Numbered from the stretch's first letter, positions 8,326 to 14,668 are shown. The stretch: 64,000 nucleotides of DNA from Plut-88900 sp965116945 (GCA_965116945.1 OZ220734.1:744001-808000), one strand, 5' to 3'. Numbers and translations: made by a program. Notes: generated by a model not told the origin, from the letters alone.

Positions 8326-9018
8326 ATGCCAGACGGGGAGCCCATAGACCTCCCGCTGTTTCCACTCAACGTTGTCCTCTATCCGGGAATGGCCCTGCCT
8401 CTTCGCATATTCGAAGAGCGTTACAAGCTGATGATGCGGAAGTGCCTAGAGGGAGACAAAACCTTTGGAGTGGTACTGATAAGGGAGGGTAAAGAGGTGG
8501 GAGGATCGGCGATTCCCTTCGAAGTGGGCACCCTGGCGAGGATTACCGACGTGGTGCCCCAGGGCCAGGGGAGAATGCACCTGAGCGCCATAGGACAGGA
8601 CGTGTTCCGAATAATGGAAGTCCAGCAGATCACACCCTACATGGTAGGCCGGGTAGAGCTGCTGGAGAGGGCCGAGGAATCCACCCCAGATGAACTGACT
8701 GTGCGAGTTGTACGTCATTTCCGGACCTACATGTCCCTGTTGACCTCGCTGCGTGGCAGCGGCGACGGGACGGTAGAGCTGGATCGGGACCCGGAGAGGC
8801 TGTCCTACACGGTGGCCGCCGAGCTGATGGCCGGGCCCAAGGAGAAGCAGGTTCTTTTGGAGGCTCCATCCGCCAGGGTTCGTCTTGAAGAGGAGCTGAA
8901 GCTGCTCCAGTCGACTAATCTGAGCCTGGAGCTGTTCCTGACGGAGAAGAGGAAGAAGGAGGCGCGGGGAGGGAAGAAGGATGACGACTCGGAGCGGCCA
9001 CGGTTTTCCCTGAACTGA
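8326..9018 (+). CDS. LON peptidase substrate-binding domain protein
   Basis: A 230-residue protein with only the N-terminal (LAN/PUA-like) domain of Lon protease and no ATPase or peptidase part. The family signature LPLFPLNVVLYPGMALPLRIFEERYKLM is clearly present just after the start (two stretches, LFPLNVVLYPG and LPLRIFEERY), followed by FGVVLIREGKEVGG and an alpha-helical C-terminal bundle. The last 20 residues are highly charged. Such stand-alone proteins are widespread and poorly characterised; they are assumed to bind unfolded protein or act as adaptors. The gene ends just before a strong hairpin terminator. Confidence 0.85.
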   Translation: MPDGEPIDLPLFPLNVVLYPGMALPLRIFEERYKLMMRKCLEGDKTFGVVLIREGKEVGGSAIPFEVGTLARITDVVPQGQGRMHLSAIGQDVFRIMEVQQITPYMVGRVELLERAEESTPDELTVRVVRHFRTYMSLLTSLRGSGDGTVELDRDPERLSYTVAAELMAGPKEKQVLLEAPSARVRLEEELKLLQSTNLSLELFLTEKRKKEARGGKKDDDSERPRFSLN

Positions 9019-9044
9019 AGCGAGGACAAACATCCTGACAAAAG

Positions 9045-9084
9045 AACAGGGGAGTGCGGAAAGGCACTCCCCTGTTTTGTTTAA
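9045..9084. terminator. Bidirectional intrinsic terminator
   Basis: A perfect 13-bp stem (9045-9057 paired with 9064-9076) with a six-base loop is followed on the plus strand by TTTTGTTT and preceded by an A-rich run, so it can also terminate the converging thiolase gene. It is the clearest Rho-independent terminator in the window. Confidence 0.9.
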
Positions 9085-9094
9085 CGTTGGTGGG

Positions 9095-10240
9095 CTAGTC
9101 GGCGGCGAGGACGAGGGTACCGGTGGAGGAAAGAGTGCCTCCGGTGCCGTTGACGAGGCAAGTCTTGGCATCCTTCACTTGCCTATCTCCGCATTCACCT
9201 CTTAGCTGTCGGGCGGCCTCCAAGAGGAGGAACATGCCGTACATGCCGGTGTGGCAGTAGGAGAGGCCGCCACCGTTGGTGTTCATCGGGAAGTCGCCGC
9301 CGGGAGCGGTGCTCTGGTTGGCGACGAAGTCGGCGCCTTCGCCCCGGCCGCAGAAGCCGAGGGACTCAAGGGTTATGAGGACGGTGTAGGTGAAGGAGTC
9401 GTAGATCATCGCCAGGTCTATGTCATCGTGGGTGAGGCCGGCCATTCCCAGTGCCCGGGGCCCGGTTTCCCGGGCGATGGTGGAGCAGAGGTCGGCCTGC
9501 TGGAGGATGCCGTCTCCGTGGTCGTGGCCCTCGGCAGAGCCCAGAACCCAGACGGGCTTCTTCCTGGTGCTCTTTGCTACTGCGGCGGATGTGATCACAG
9601 TGGCGCCTCCCCCGTCGGTGACCAGGCAGCAGTCGAAGAGATGAAAGGGCCAGGAGATCCAGCGGGAGTCGTGGTAGTCCTGGATGGTCATCGGATCCTG
9701 CATGAAGGCCTTGGGGTTCAGTTGGGCCCACTTGCGGGTGGCGACGGCAATTTCGGCGAGGGCGTCCCGGGTGCGCTGTTCCCCGAACTCGTGCATGTAG
9801 CGGCTGCAGGCCAGAGCGTAGCCGTGGGGTGCGATTACCAAACCGTAGGGGTCTTCGTACTGAGCGCCGGGCATGTTGGGGTCGCCCCCTGCGTAGGCCC
9901 GTGAGCTTCTGCCTGCCTCTCCATGGACGATGAGGGCCACCTCGATAAGGCCGGCGTTGATGGCGGCCAGGGCGTGCTCCACGTAGATGACAAAGGAAGA
10001 GCCACCAACGTTGGTTCCGTCGGTGTATTTCGGAGTGATGCCCATGTACTCGGCCATGTTATAGGGAGACGGGCCAGCGACGAATAGGCCATCGACATCC
10101 GACAGGGACAAACCAGCGTCGTCGAGAGCATTGAAAGCGGCCTCTGAGCCTAGCTGGAGGCGGGACTTGTTGGGTACTTTGCCTATCTCGTCGGACTCGT
10201 CAACACCGACGATAGCGGCCTTTCGCGAAAGGTCAGCCAT
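9095..10240 (-). CDS. Thiolase-like protein (SCP-x/Ltp2 type), copy 1
   Basis: A 381-residue thiolase-fold protein. AIVGVDESDEIGK at the N terminus, DVDGLFVAGP, and the C-terminal MNTNGGGLSYCHTGMYGM and NGTGGTLSSTGTLVLAAD mark it as an SCP-x-like member. The usual nucleophilic Cys is not seen: the matching segment reads NVGGSSFVIYVEHA. A Tyr-rich AMIYDSFTYTVL segment is kept. In actinobacterial sterol degradation, thiolase-like Ltp2 proteins without this Cys act with a DUF35 partner as retro-aldolases; a DUF35 gene lies directly upstream here, so an aldolase or acyl-CoA role is plausible. It differs from copy 2 at 25 of 381 residues. AGGAGGT precedes the start. Confidence 0.8.
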   Translation of the reverse strand: MADLSRKAAIVGVDESDEIGKVPNKSRLQLGSEAAFNALDDAGLSLSDVDGLFVAGPSPYNMAEYMGITPKYTDGTNVGGSSFVIYVEHALAAINAGLIEVALIVHGEAGRSSRAYAGGDPNMPGAQYEDPYGLVIAPHGYALACSRYMHEFGEQRTRDALAEIAVATRKWAQLNPKAFMQDPMTIQDYHDSRWISWPFHLFDCCLVTDGGGATVITSAAVAKSTRKKPVWVLGSAEGHDHGDGILQQADLCSTIARETGPRALGMAGLTHDDIDLAMIYDSFTYTVLITLESLGFCGRGEGADFVANQSTAPGGDFPMNTNGGGLSYCHTGMYGMFLLLEAARQLRGECGDRQVKDAKTCLVNGTGGTLSSTGTLVLAAD

Positions 10241-10285
10241 TAAGGACCTCCTGAAATTACCTGCCCGGGGCCCGGGTAATGGACT

Positions 10286-10696
10286 CTAGACGGGTTTGAA
10301 CTTGGGCAGGGAGATCTCGTCCGTTATGTCTTCGAAGACTACCTCGACCGGCATACCAATGGAGAGGTTGTCGGGAGACGGGTCGTCGATGACGATATTG
10401 GTAGGCATTCGTGCGCCTTCTTCCAGCTCCACGACGGCGGCAACGTAGGGGCACACCTCACGGAAGGGGGGAGGGGAGCGGTGGACGATGGTGAATGCGT
10501 ATACGGTGCCCTTGCCGCTGCTCTGGATCCAGGACACGTCCTTGCACTGGTAGCCTGGGCAGAAGTCCCTGGGATAGAAGAAGACCTTGTCGCATTCGTT
10601 GCACTTGCGGAACCACAGTTCGTGGGCCTTGGTTTTCTCCCAGTAGTAGTCGGATTCGGGCTGGGGCACGGGAACGGGAAGTTGATATTCTGCCAT
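10286..10696 (-). CDS. Zn-ribbon OB-fold protein (DUF35 family)
   Basis: A 136-residue partner protein of thiolase-like enzymes. It has an N-terminal helix, a rubredoxin-like zinc ribbon with CNECDKVFFYPRDFCPGYQC supplying the ligands, and a C-terminal OB fold (GKGTVYAFTIVHR and later MPVEVVFEDI). DUF35 proteins feed acyl-CoA substrates to thiolases, HMG-CoA synthases and Ltp2-type aldolases. I chose the ATG at 10696 because GAGGTG lies six bases upstream; a GTG at 10705 is in frame but overlaps that site. It lies between two nearly identical thiolase-like genes on the same strand, so one DUF35 subunit may serve both. Confidence 0.85.
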   Translation of the reverse strand: MAEYQLPVPVPQPESDYYWEKTKAHELWFRKCNECDKVFFYPRDFCPGYQCKDVSWIQSSGKGTVYAFTIVHRSPPPFREVCPYVAAVVELEEGARMPTNIVIDDPSPDNLSIGMPVEVVFEDITDEISLPKFKPV

Positions 10697-10729
10697 GTCA
10701 ATCACCTCAATCGATGTTGTAGTTTTCTC

Positions 10730-11875
10730 CTAGTCAGCAGCGAGGACGATGGTGCCGGTAGAGGACAGGGTGCCCCCGGTGCCGTTGACCAGACAGGTCT
10801 TGGCGTCCTTAAGTTGACGGTCTCCGCATTCGCCCCTGAGCTGCCTGGCGGCCTCTAGCAGCAGGAACATGCCGTACATGCCGGTGTGGCAGTAGGAAAG
10901 GCCGCCGCCGTTGGTATTCATGGGGAAGTCGCCACCGGGGGCCGTGCGCTGATTGGCCACGAAGTCGGGGCCCTCACCGCGACCGCAGAATCCGAGGGAC
11001 TCCAGGGTGATGAGAACAGTGTAGGTAAAGGAGTCGTAGATCATCGCCAGGTCGATGTCATCGTGCGTGAGACCGGCCATCTCCAAGGCCCGGGGCCCGG
11101 TCTCCCTGGCTATAGTGGAACAGAGGTCGGCCTGCTGGAGGATGCCTTCGCCGTGATCATGGCCTTCGGCGGTTCCCAGAACCCAGACGGGTTTCTTCTT
11201 GGTGCTCTTTGCTACTGCGGCGGAAGTGATAACCGTGGCGCCACCGCCGTCGGTGACGAGACAGCAGTCGGGGAGGTGGAAGGGCCAGGAGATCCAGCGG
11301 GACTCATGGTAGTCCTGGATGGTCATCGGGTCCTGCATGTAGGCCTTCGGGTTGAGCTGGGCCCATTTCCGGGTGGCGACTGCGATCTCCGCCAGGGCGT
11401 CCTGGGTGCGCTGCTGACCGAATTCATGCATGTACCGGGTGCAGGCCAGGGCGTAGGGGTGGGGTTCAATGACGAGGCCATAGGGGTGCTCGTACTGGGC
11501 GATGGGCATGTTGGGGTCGTCGCCCGCGTATGCCCGGGAGCTTCGACCTGCTTCTCCATGGACGATGAGAGCGACGTCGATAAGGCCTGCGGCTATCGCG
11601 GCCAGGGCATGTTCGACGTAAATGACGAAGGAAGAGCCACCGACGTTGGTGCCGTCGGTGTACTTGGGGGTAATGCCGAGATACTCGGCCATGTTGTAGG
11701 GAGACGGGCCTGCTACGAAGAGCCCATCGACGTCCGATAGTGAGAGGCCGGCGTCGTCAAGGGCGTTAAAAGCAGCCTCCGAGCCTAGCTGGAGGCGGGA
11801 CTTGTTGGGCAACTTGCCTATTTCGTCGGACTCGTCCACTCCGACGATTGCGGCCATACGGGACAGATCTGACAT
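10730..11875 (-). CDS. Thiolase-like protein (SCP-x/Ltp2 type), copy 2
   Basis: The promoter-proximal twin of the gene at 9095-10240: same length (381 aa), about 93 percent identical by direct count, with the same AGGAGGTCNNTA leader before the ATG. Substitutions cluster in one segment (DDPNMPIAQYEHPYGLVIEPHPYALACTRYMHEFGQQRTQ), where eight of the 25 differences fall, suggesting altered substrate or partner contacts while the core stays constant. The usual thiolase Cys is again replaced by Ser (GGSSF). It is first in the thiolase-DUF35-thiolase operon. An upstream in-frame start at 11905 lacks a ribosome binding site and is not preferred. Confidence 0.8.
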   Translation of the reverse strand: MSDLSRMAAIVGVDESDEIGKLPNKSRLQLGSEAAFNALDDAGLSLSDVDGLFVAGPSPYNMAEYLGITPKYTDGTNVGGSSFVIYVEHALAAIAAGLIDVALIVHGEAGRSSRAYAGDDPNMPIAQYEHPYGLVIEPHPYALACTRYMHEFGQQRTQDALAEIAVATRKWAQLNPKAYMQDPMTIQDYHESRWISWPFHLPDCCLVTDGGGATVITSAAVAKSTKKKPVWVLGTAEGHDHGEGILQQADLCSTIARETGPRALEMAGLTHDDIDLAMIYDSFTYTVLITLESLGFCGRGEGPDFVANQRTAPGGDFPMNTNGGGLSYCHTGMYGMFLLLEAARQLRGECGDRQLKDAKTCLVNGTGGTLSSTGTIVLAAD

Positions 11876-11975
11876 TATCGACCTCCTGTAGTTATGGGGG
11901 CACACCTTTGGCGTGGCGCGATACCTCGCCTAAAGGCGACAAAGTTAATAGTGGTTCCCCCAGAAAGCGGCTCCT

Positions 11976-12004
11976 ATTCTATAGTCGGGGGGGTGGGGTG
12001 TCAA
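11976..12004 (-). promoter_or_regulatory. Predicted sigma70 promoter of the thiolase-DUF35 operon
   Basis: On the minus strand TTGACA (12004-11999) is followed after exactly 17 bases by TAGAAT (11981-11976). Transcription would begin near 11969, giving a leader of about 95 bases before the ATG at 11875. Confidence 0.7.
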
Positions 12005-12063
12005 TTTGGTGGACTGGTCCGGCAAGTTAGTGACACGTCGGGTCTTTATTCGGTTGTGGGGAT

Positions 12064-12116
12064 TTGATTGAACATTGATTGAACGTTGATTGAACTCGTA
12101 GCTGTTTTGATTGAAC
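12064..12116. repeat. Phased 10-mer direct repeats TTGATTGAAC, copy A
   Basis: Four exact TTGATTGAAC units start at 12064, 12075, 12086 and 12107 (spacings 11, 11, 21), placing them on one face of the helix. The same array with the same spacings occurs at 43766-43818. It lies 60 bases upstream of the thiolase operon promoter. Confidence 0.75.
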
Positions 12117-12188
12117 GACGCCTGGAGTGGATTTCTGGGGATTTTGCGTGACGCAGGGGGCGGGAAGGGAACCCTCACCCCCTTGATC

Positions 12189-12221
12189 CCCCTCTCCCTC
12201 AGGGCCTTTGAGGGAGAGGGG
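12189..12221. repeat. Inverted-repeat hairpin CCCCTCTCCCTCA/TGAGGGAGAGGGG
   Basis: A 13-bp perfect stem with a seven-base loop (GGGCCTT). The matching hairpin at 44007-44037 changes CTCA/TGAG to CTTA/TAAG, a compensatory difference that preserves pairing. Confidence 0.7.
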
Positions 12222-12228
12222 GAGATAA

Positions 12229-12277
12229 AAACAGAGGGCTGCACCTCCGCCAAGGCGGAGGTGCAGCCCTCTAGTTT
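12229..12277 (-). terminator. Constant-end variable-stem hairpin, copy 1; terminator-like on minus strand
   Basis: A perfect 19-bp stem (12233-12251 with 12254-12272) and a two-base loop, flanked by AAC on the left and A-GTT on the right. Read on the minus strand the stem is followed by GTTTTTATCT, a good Rho-independent terminator for the structured RNA transcribed from 13101. One of four family members (13195, 44046, 57651). Confidence 0.65.
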
Positions 12278-12364
12278 GGTACTGGGGGAAGGGGACGGAT
12301 AGATTCACGCCATAGGCGCATCTTCGACCCGATCGGGGTCGGGAGTGACGGGTAGGAATGGGGG

Positions 12365-12396
12365 GATGGATTCCGGCTCGGAGGCCGGAATGACGG
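12365..12396. repeat. Dispersed palindrome GGATTCC-x-GGAATGACGG
   Basis: TTCCGGC/GCCGGAA arms in a GGATGGATTCC...GGAATGACGG frame. The same element recurs, with changed arms, at 43885, 44209, 47514 and inverted at 36752. Such extragenic palindromes are common in draft genomes of several phyla. Confidence 0.65.
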
Positions 12397-12414
12397 AGAG
12401 TGGGGAGAGGGGCC

Positions 12415-13101
12415 AGGTTGTTCGGTTGTTGGGTCTGGGTTTGCATCTTGTTCTGTCTGTTGGGTTTTGGGTCGGCGATGGAAGGTCCGGGACTCGGATG
12501 CAGGACCTCTATGGCACCTACGCCGACGCTTGTGGTCCGCCATAGCGGACGTTTCACATCGGCGGCTGTCCTGCCATTCCCTTCACGCATGCCTTGGGAG
12601 ACTTGCCGGTGTCGAGGGCGTCTCGGCGTGGGGACATCCGCTCTCCGCATCAGCGCTCGACCGCTGAGCGGGACGGCATATCGGCTCGAGGCCGCCGTGG
12701 GCGGAATGAGCCGCATAAGGGCGCTAAGGCCCTGCATAACGAGTCAGAAGACTCGCGGGATTCCTCGACGAGGGTAAAGTCGGCGAGGCGAATACGCCCG
12801 GGTAAGGGGCGTCGTATCGGCAAGGGCGTCGTTATAGAGAGGCCTGATGCCGCATAGAGTCGATGGACCATCCATCGCCTGGATGTCAGGGAAGGGGTTA
12901 CGGGACCCGTGGGGAGAGGAAATGACGTCCCCGACTTCTCGGGGATACCATCTTTCTCCGCCTGAGGCGGATGTACCAGCGTGAGTCGCGGGCCTGCGCG
13001 AGGGCCGTTGGGACGGGCTGAGACGTTGAGTCCTCGGGAGGGCCCGGTGGGCTTCCCTGTTGTTTGGTTACCTCCTTAAGGTGGGTATCGGGTCTAGACA
13101 T
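12415..13101 (-). ncRNA. Putative structured RNA, copy A
   Basis: No convincing coding frame spans this interval, yet it is preceded by a near-perfect promoter and shares ordered sequence blocks with 37056-37875 and 44270-44849. In transcript order: AAGGAGG (13077-13071), a block with AGGGAAGCCC, CGAGGACTCAACG, then CGGGTCCCGT and CTTCCCTG, CAGGCGATGGATGGTCC, a variable 376-base middle, GGACCTTCCATCGCC, and a tail rich in ACAGACAGAACA. AGGGAAG can pair with CTTCCCT. GGCGATGGATGGTCC (12879-12865) pairs with GGACCTTCCATCGCC (12488-12474) with one mismatch. The hairpin at 12229-12277 could be its terminator. I do not recognise a known RNA class. Ends are approximate. Confidence 0.6.
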
Positions 13102-13107
13102 GGACCA

Positions 13108-13136
13108 ATATTAGAACGTTTGTCTTATGTTGTCAA
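13108..13136 (-). promoter_or_regulatory. Predicted sigma70 promoter of structured RNA copy A
   Basis: On the minus strand TTGACA (13136-13131), a 17-base spacer and TAATAT (13113-13108): five of six -10 positions and all -35 positions match consensus. The same arrangement precedes the other two copies. Confidence 0.75.
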
Positions 13137-13158
13137 GGGTGTGATGCCATCCTTGGCA

Positions 13159-13178
13159 GGGCGGTTCGTGAACCGCCC
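13159..13178. repeat. REP-like palindrome GGGCGGTT-CGTG-AACCGCCC
   Basis: An 8-bp perfect stem followed by CCTACAGGGGG. The variants at 44161 and 44713 read GGGCGACC/GGTCGCCC followed by CCTACGGG, so the arms co-vary between copies. Confidence 0.6.
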
Positions 13179-13194
13179 CTACAGGGGGAGGGAA

Positions 13195-13223
13195 GAACAG
13201 AGGCCCACGTGGGCCTCTAGTTC
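13195..13223. repeat. Constant-end variable-stem hairpin, copy 2
   Basis: GAAC, then a 20-base perfect palindrome at 13199-13218 (AGAGGCCCAC and its complement), then A-GTTC. This is the shortest member of the four-copy family and has no loop. Confidence 0.65.
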
Positions 13224-13240
13224 AGTACAGGGAGGGGGTG

Positions 13241-13275
13241 GGATGGATTCCCGATCAGAGTCGAGAATGACGACT
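13241..13275. repeat. Degenerate GGATTCC...GAATGACG palindrome
   Basis: A diverged copy of the dispersed element at 12365, with imperfect arms; a second half-copy (GTGGATTCCGGCCC) follows at about 13285. No gene is seen between here and the promoter at 13368. Confidence 0.45.
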
Positions 13276-13367
13276 TGAAAAGGGGTGGATTCCGGCCCGG
13301 GGTGGGGGTATGACTACTCTGTCCCGCCCCGGCACCCCGAACCCGACGGGCAACTCAGACGCGATGG

Positions 13368-13396
13368 TGGACTGGGAGCAAGCCGCCACGTAGAAT
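13368..13396 (+). promoter_or_regulatory. Predicted promoter of the selenoprotein operon
   Basis: TGGACT (13368-13373), a 17-base spacer and TAGAAT (13391-13396). Transcription would begin near 13403, giving a leader of about 32 bases that includes AGGAGG at 13422-13427. Confidence 0.5.
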
Positions 13397-13434
13397 GGCT
13401 GTATTAGCCTAGCTCAAGCGCCAGGAGGAGAAAA

Positions 13435-13791
13435 ATGGCTACATCCGATATAACCCTTTACACGAAACGCTCCTGAACTTCGTGCAGAAGGGCGAAGGAG
13501 TTTCTTTCGCAGAAGGAGATCGAACATAACGAGAGGGACATTTTCAAGGAGCCTCTTTCTCGGGAGGAGATCGAGGGGCTGCTGAAGATTATCCCCATGG
13601 AACAGCTATTTTCACGGAAGAGTCGGGCGGTGAAGAAGCTGGGGCTGGACGTCGACGCCCTGTCCGACGATGAAAAGCTGGACCTGATGACCCGGGAGCC
13701 GGCGCTTTTGAAGAGGCCGATTGTGGTGGGAGGGGCGGCGCCGGTGCTGGGGTATAACGTGGATGCATTGGAGAGCGCGGTCGGGGGTTAA
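13435..13791 (+). CDS. ArsC/Spx-family thioredoxin-fold protein, candidate selenoprotein (UxxC)
   Basis: With the in-frame TGA at 13474-13476 read as selenocysteine, this frame gives a normal 118-residue ArsC/Spx/YffB-type protein. It opens ITLYTKRS-U-TSCRRAKEFL, so Sec14 and Cys17 form a UxxC motif where relatives have CxxC. The rest follows the family: REEIEGLLKIIPMEQLFSRK, then ALLKRPIVVGG with the conserved Arg-Pro, ending in GYNVDALESAV. AGGAGG lies seven bases before the ATG. A 7-bp hairpin with its loop 22 bases after the TGA fits a bacterial SECIS. It probably reduces a disulfide, arsenate or peroxide. The alternative is a nonsense mutation, which the neighbouring gene makes unlikely. 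Confidence 0.8.
13478..13515 (+). promoter_or_regulatory. Candidate bacterial SECIS element 1
   Basis: The upper stem GCGAAGG (13492-13498) pairs with CTTTCGC (13504-13510), with one G-U pair, around the five-base loop AGTTT. The loop begins 22 bases after the TGA and has G as its second base, within the known bacterial SECIS range. A weak lower stem CTTC/GAAG (13478-13481 with 13512-13515) may extend it. Confidence 0.55.
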
Positions 13792-13810
13792 GAGAGAAAC
13801 AGGACAAGAT

Positions 13811-14668
13811 ATGCCTACCGTAAACAAACACGACAAGCCCGACCTGCTGGTCGAGACAGAATGGCTGGCGGAGCACCTGGACGACCCAAACCTGAGAATC
13901 GTGGACATGGGGCCCATCGACGCGTACAAGCGGGCCCACATTCCCGGCTCCATGGGCCTGAACCGCAATTACTTCAAGGACCCCGACAATCGGGCCCTGG
14001 TCATGGGCCCCGACCAGTTCGCCGAAGAGATGGGGCAGGTCGGGATTGGCGACGAGCACGATGTCATAGCCTACGACGACTGGGGCGGGCTGTACGCGGG
14101 TCGGCTGTGGTGGCTACTCCGGATGCATGGGCACGAGAAGGTGCGGGTGCTGAACGGGGGTTGGAACAAGTGGATAGCGGAGGGTCGGGCCGTGGAGCCT
14201 GCGCCCCTGTCCTTGTATCACAGCAACAAGCCGATGTCCCCTCACGCTCCCGCCACCTTCACCGCAACCATGCACCCGGAATACAACTGCACCCTGGACC
14301 AGCTCAAGGGGCGCCTAAACGAAGCCGACTGGGTCACCCTGGACGTTCGGACGGACGACGAATACACGGGTGTGCTGACTCGGGGAAACAAGCGGGGCGG
14401 GCACATACCCGACACCGTTCACATCGAATGGACGAAAGCCGTCACCGACGACGAATACAGGACCTTCCTGCCGCCCGACGAGCTAAGGGAGCTCTATGCG
14501 TCGGCGGGGGTCACGCCGGAGAAGAAGATAGTCACGTACTGACAGGGCGGGATACGTGCGGCGCACGTAATGTTTGCCCTCCGGCTCCTGGGTTACGAGA
14601 ACGTCAGCAACTATGACGGGTCCATGGGTGAGTGGGCCAACCGGGACGACACCCCTATAGTAACTTAG
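13811..14668 (+). CDS. Two-domain rhodanese-type sulfurtransferase, candidate selenoprotein
   Basis: Read through the TGA at 14540-14542, the frame encodes a full two-domain thiosulfate/mercaptopyruvate sulfurtransferase of 285 residues. The N-terminal rhodanese domain (LLVETEWLAEHLDD, HIPGSMGLN, YDDWGGLYAGRLWWLL) has Asp in the catalytic position, as usual for this inactive half. The C-terminal domain has LDVRTDDEYTG, GHIPDTVHIEW and KIVTY-U-QGGIRAAHVMF, so the UGA sits at the catalytic Cys, residue 244. Downstream codons continue the family sequence (LRLLGYENVSNYDGSMGEW) to a TAG. A SECIS-like hairpin begins right after the UGA. The gene follows the UxxC gene by 19 bases and overlaps tatD tail to tail by 14. 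Confidence 0.85.
14544..14580 (+). promoter_or_regulatory. Candidate bacterial SECIS element 2
   Basis: The upper stem TACGTGC (14553-14559) pairs perfectly with GCACGTA (14563-14569) around the triloop GGC, and the lower stem AGGGC (14544-14548) pairs with GCCCT (14576-14580). The loop G is 17 bases after the UGA. The 37-base hairpin starting right behind the UGA matches classical bacterial SECIS geometry. Confidence 0.7.

Noticed and set aside
12064..12116. TTGATTGAAC repeats as a CRISPR array
   Set aside because: Units are 10 bases with essentially no spacers, and no cas genes occur.
12229..12277. Variable-stem hairpins as integron attC sites
   Set aside because: The ends AAC and GTT fit loosely, but the RYYYAAC and GTTRRRY boxes do not match, stems are perfect rather than imperfect, and no gene cassettes or integrase are present.
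12027..12737. 236-codon minus-strand frame over block A
   Set aside because: It is a translation of palindromic repeats and the RNA tail; no family similarity and no conservation of frame with block C.
14540..14542. UGA in the rhodanese gene (and at 13474) as a sign of a reassigned genetic code
   Set aside because: TGA ends other genes in the window normally (for example acuC and the enoyl-CoA hydratase), so whole-genome reassignment does not fit; only two UGA codons are bridged and both are at redox positions.
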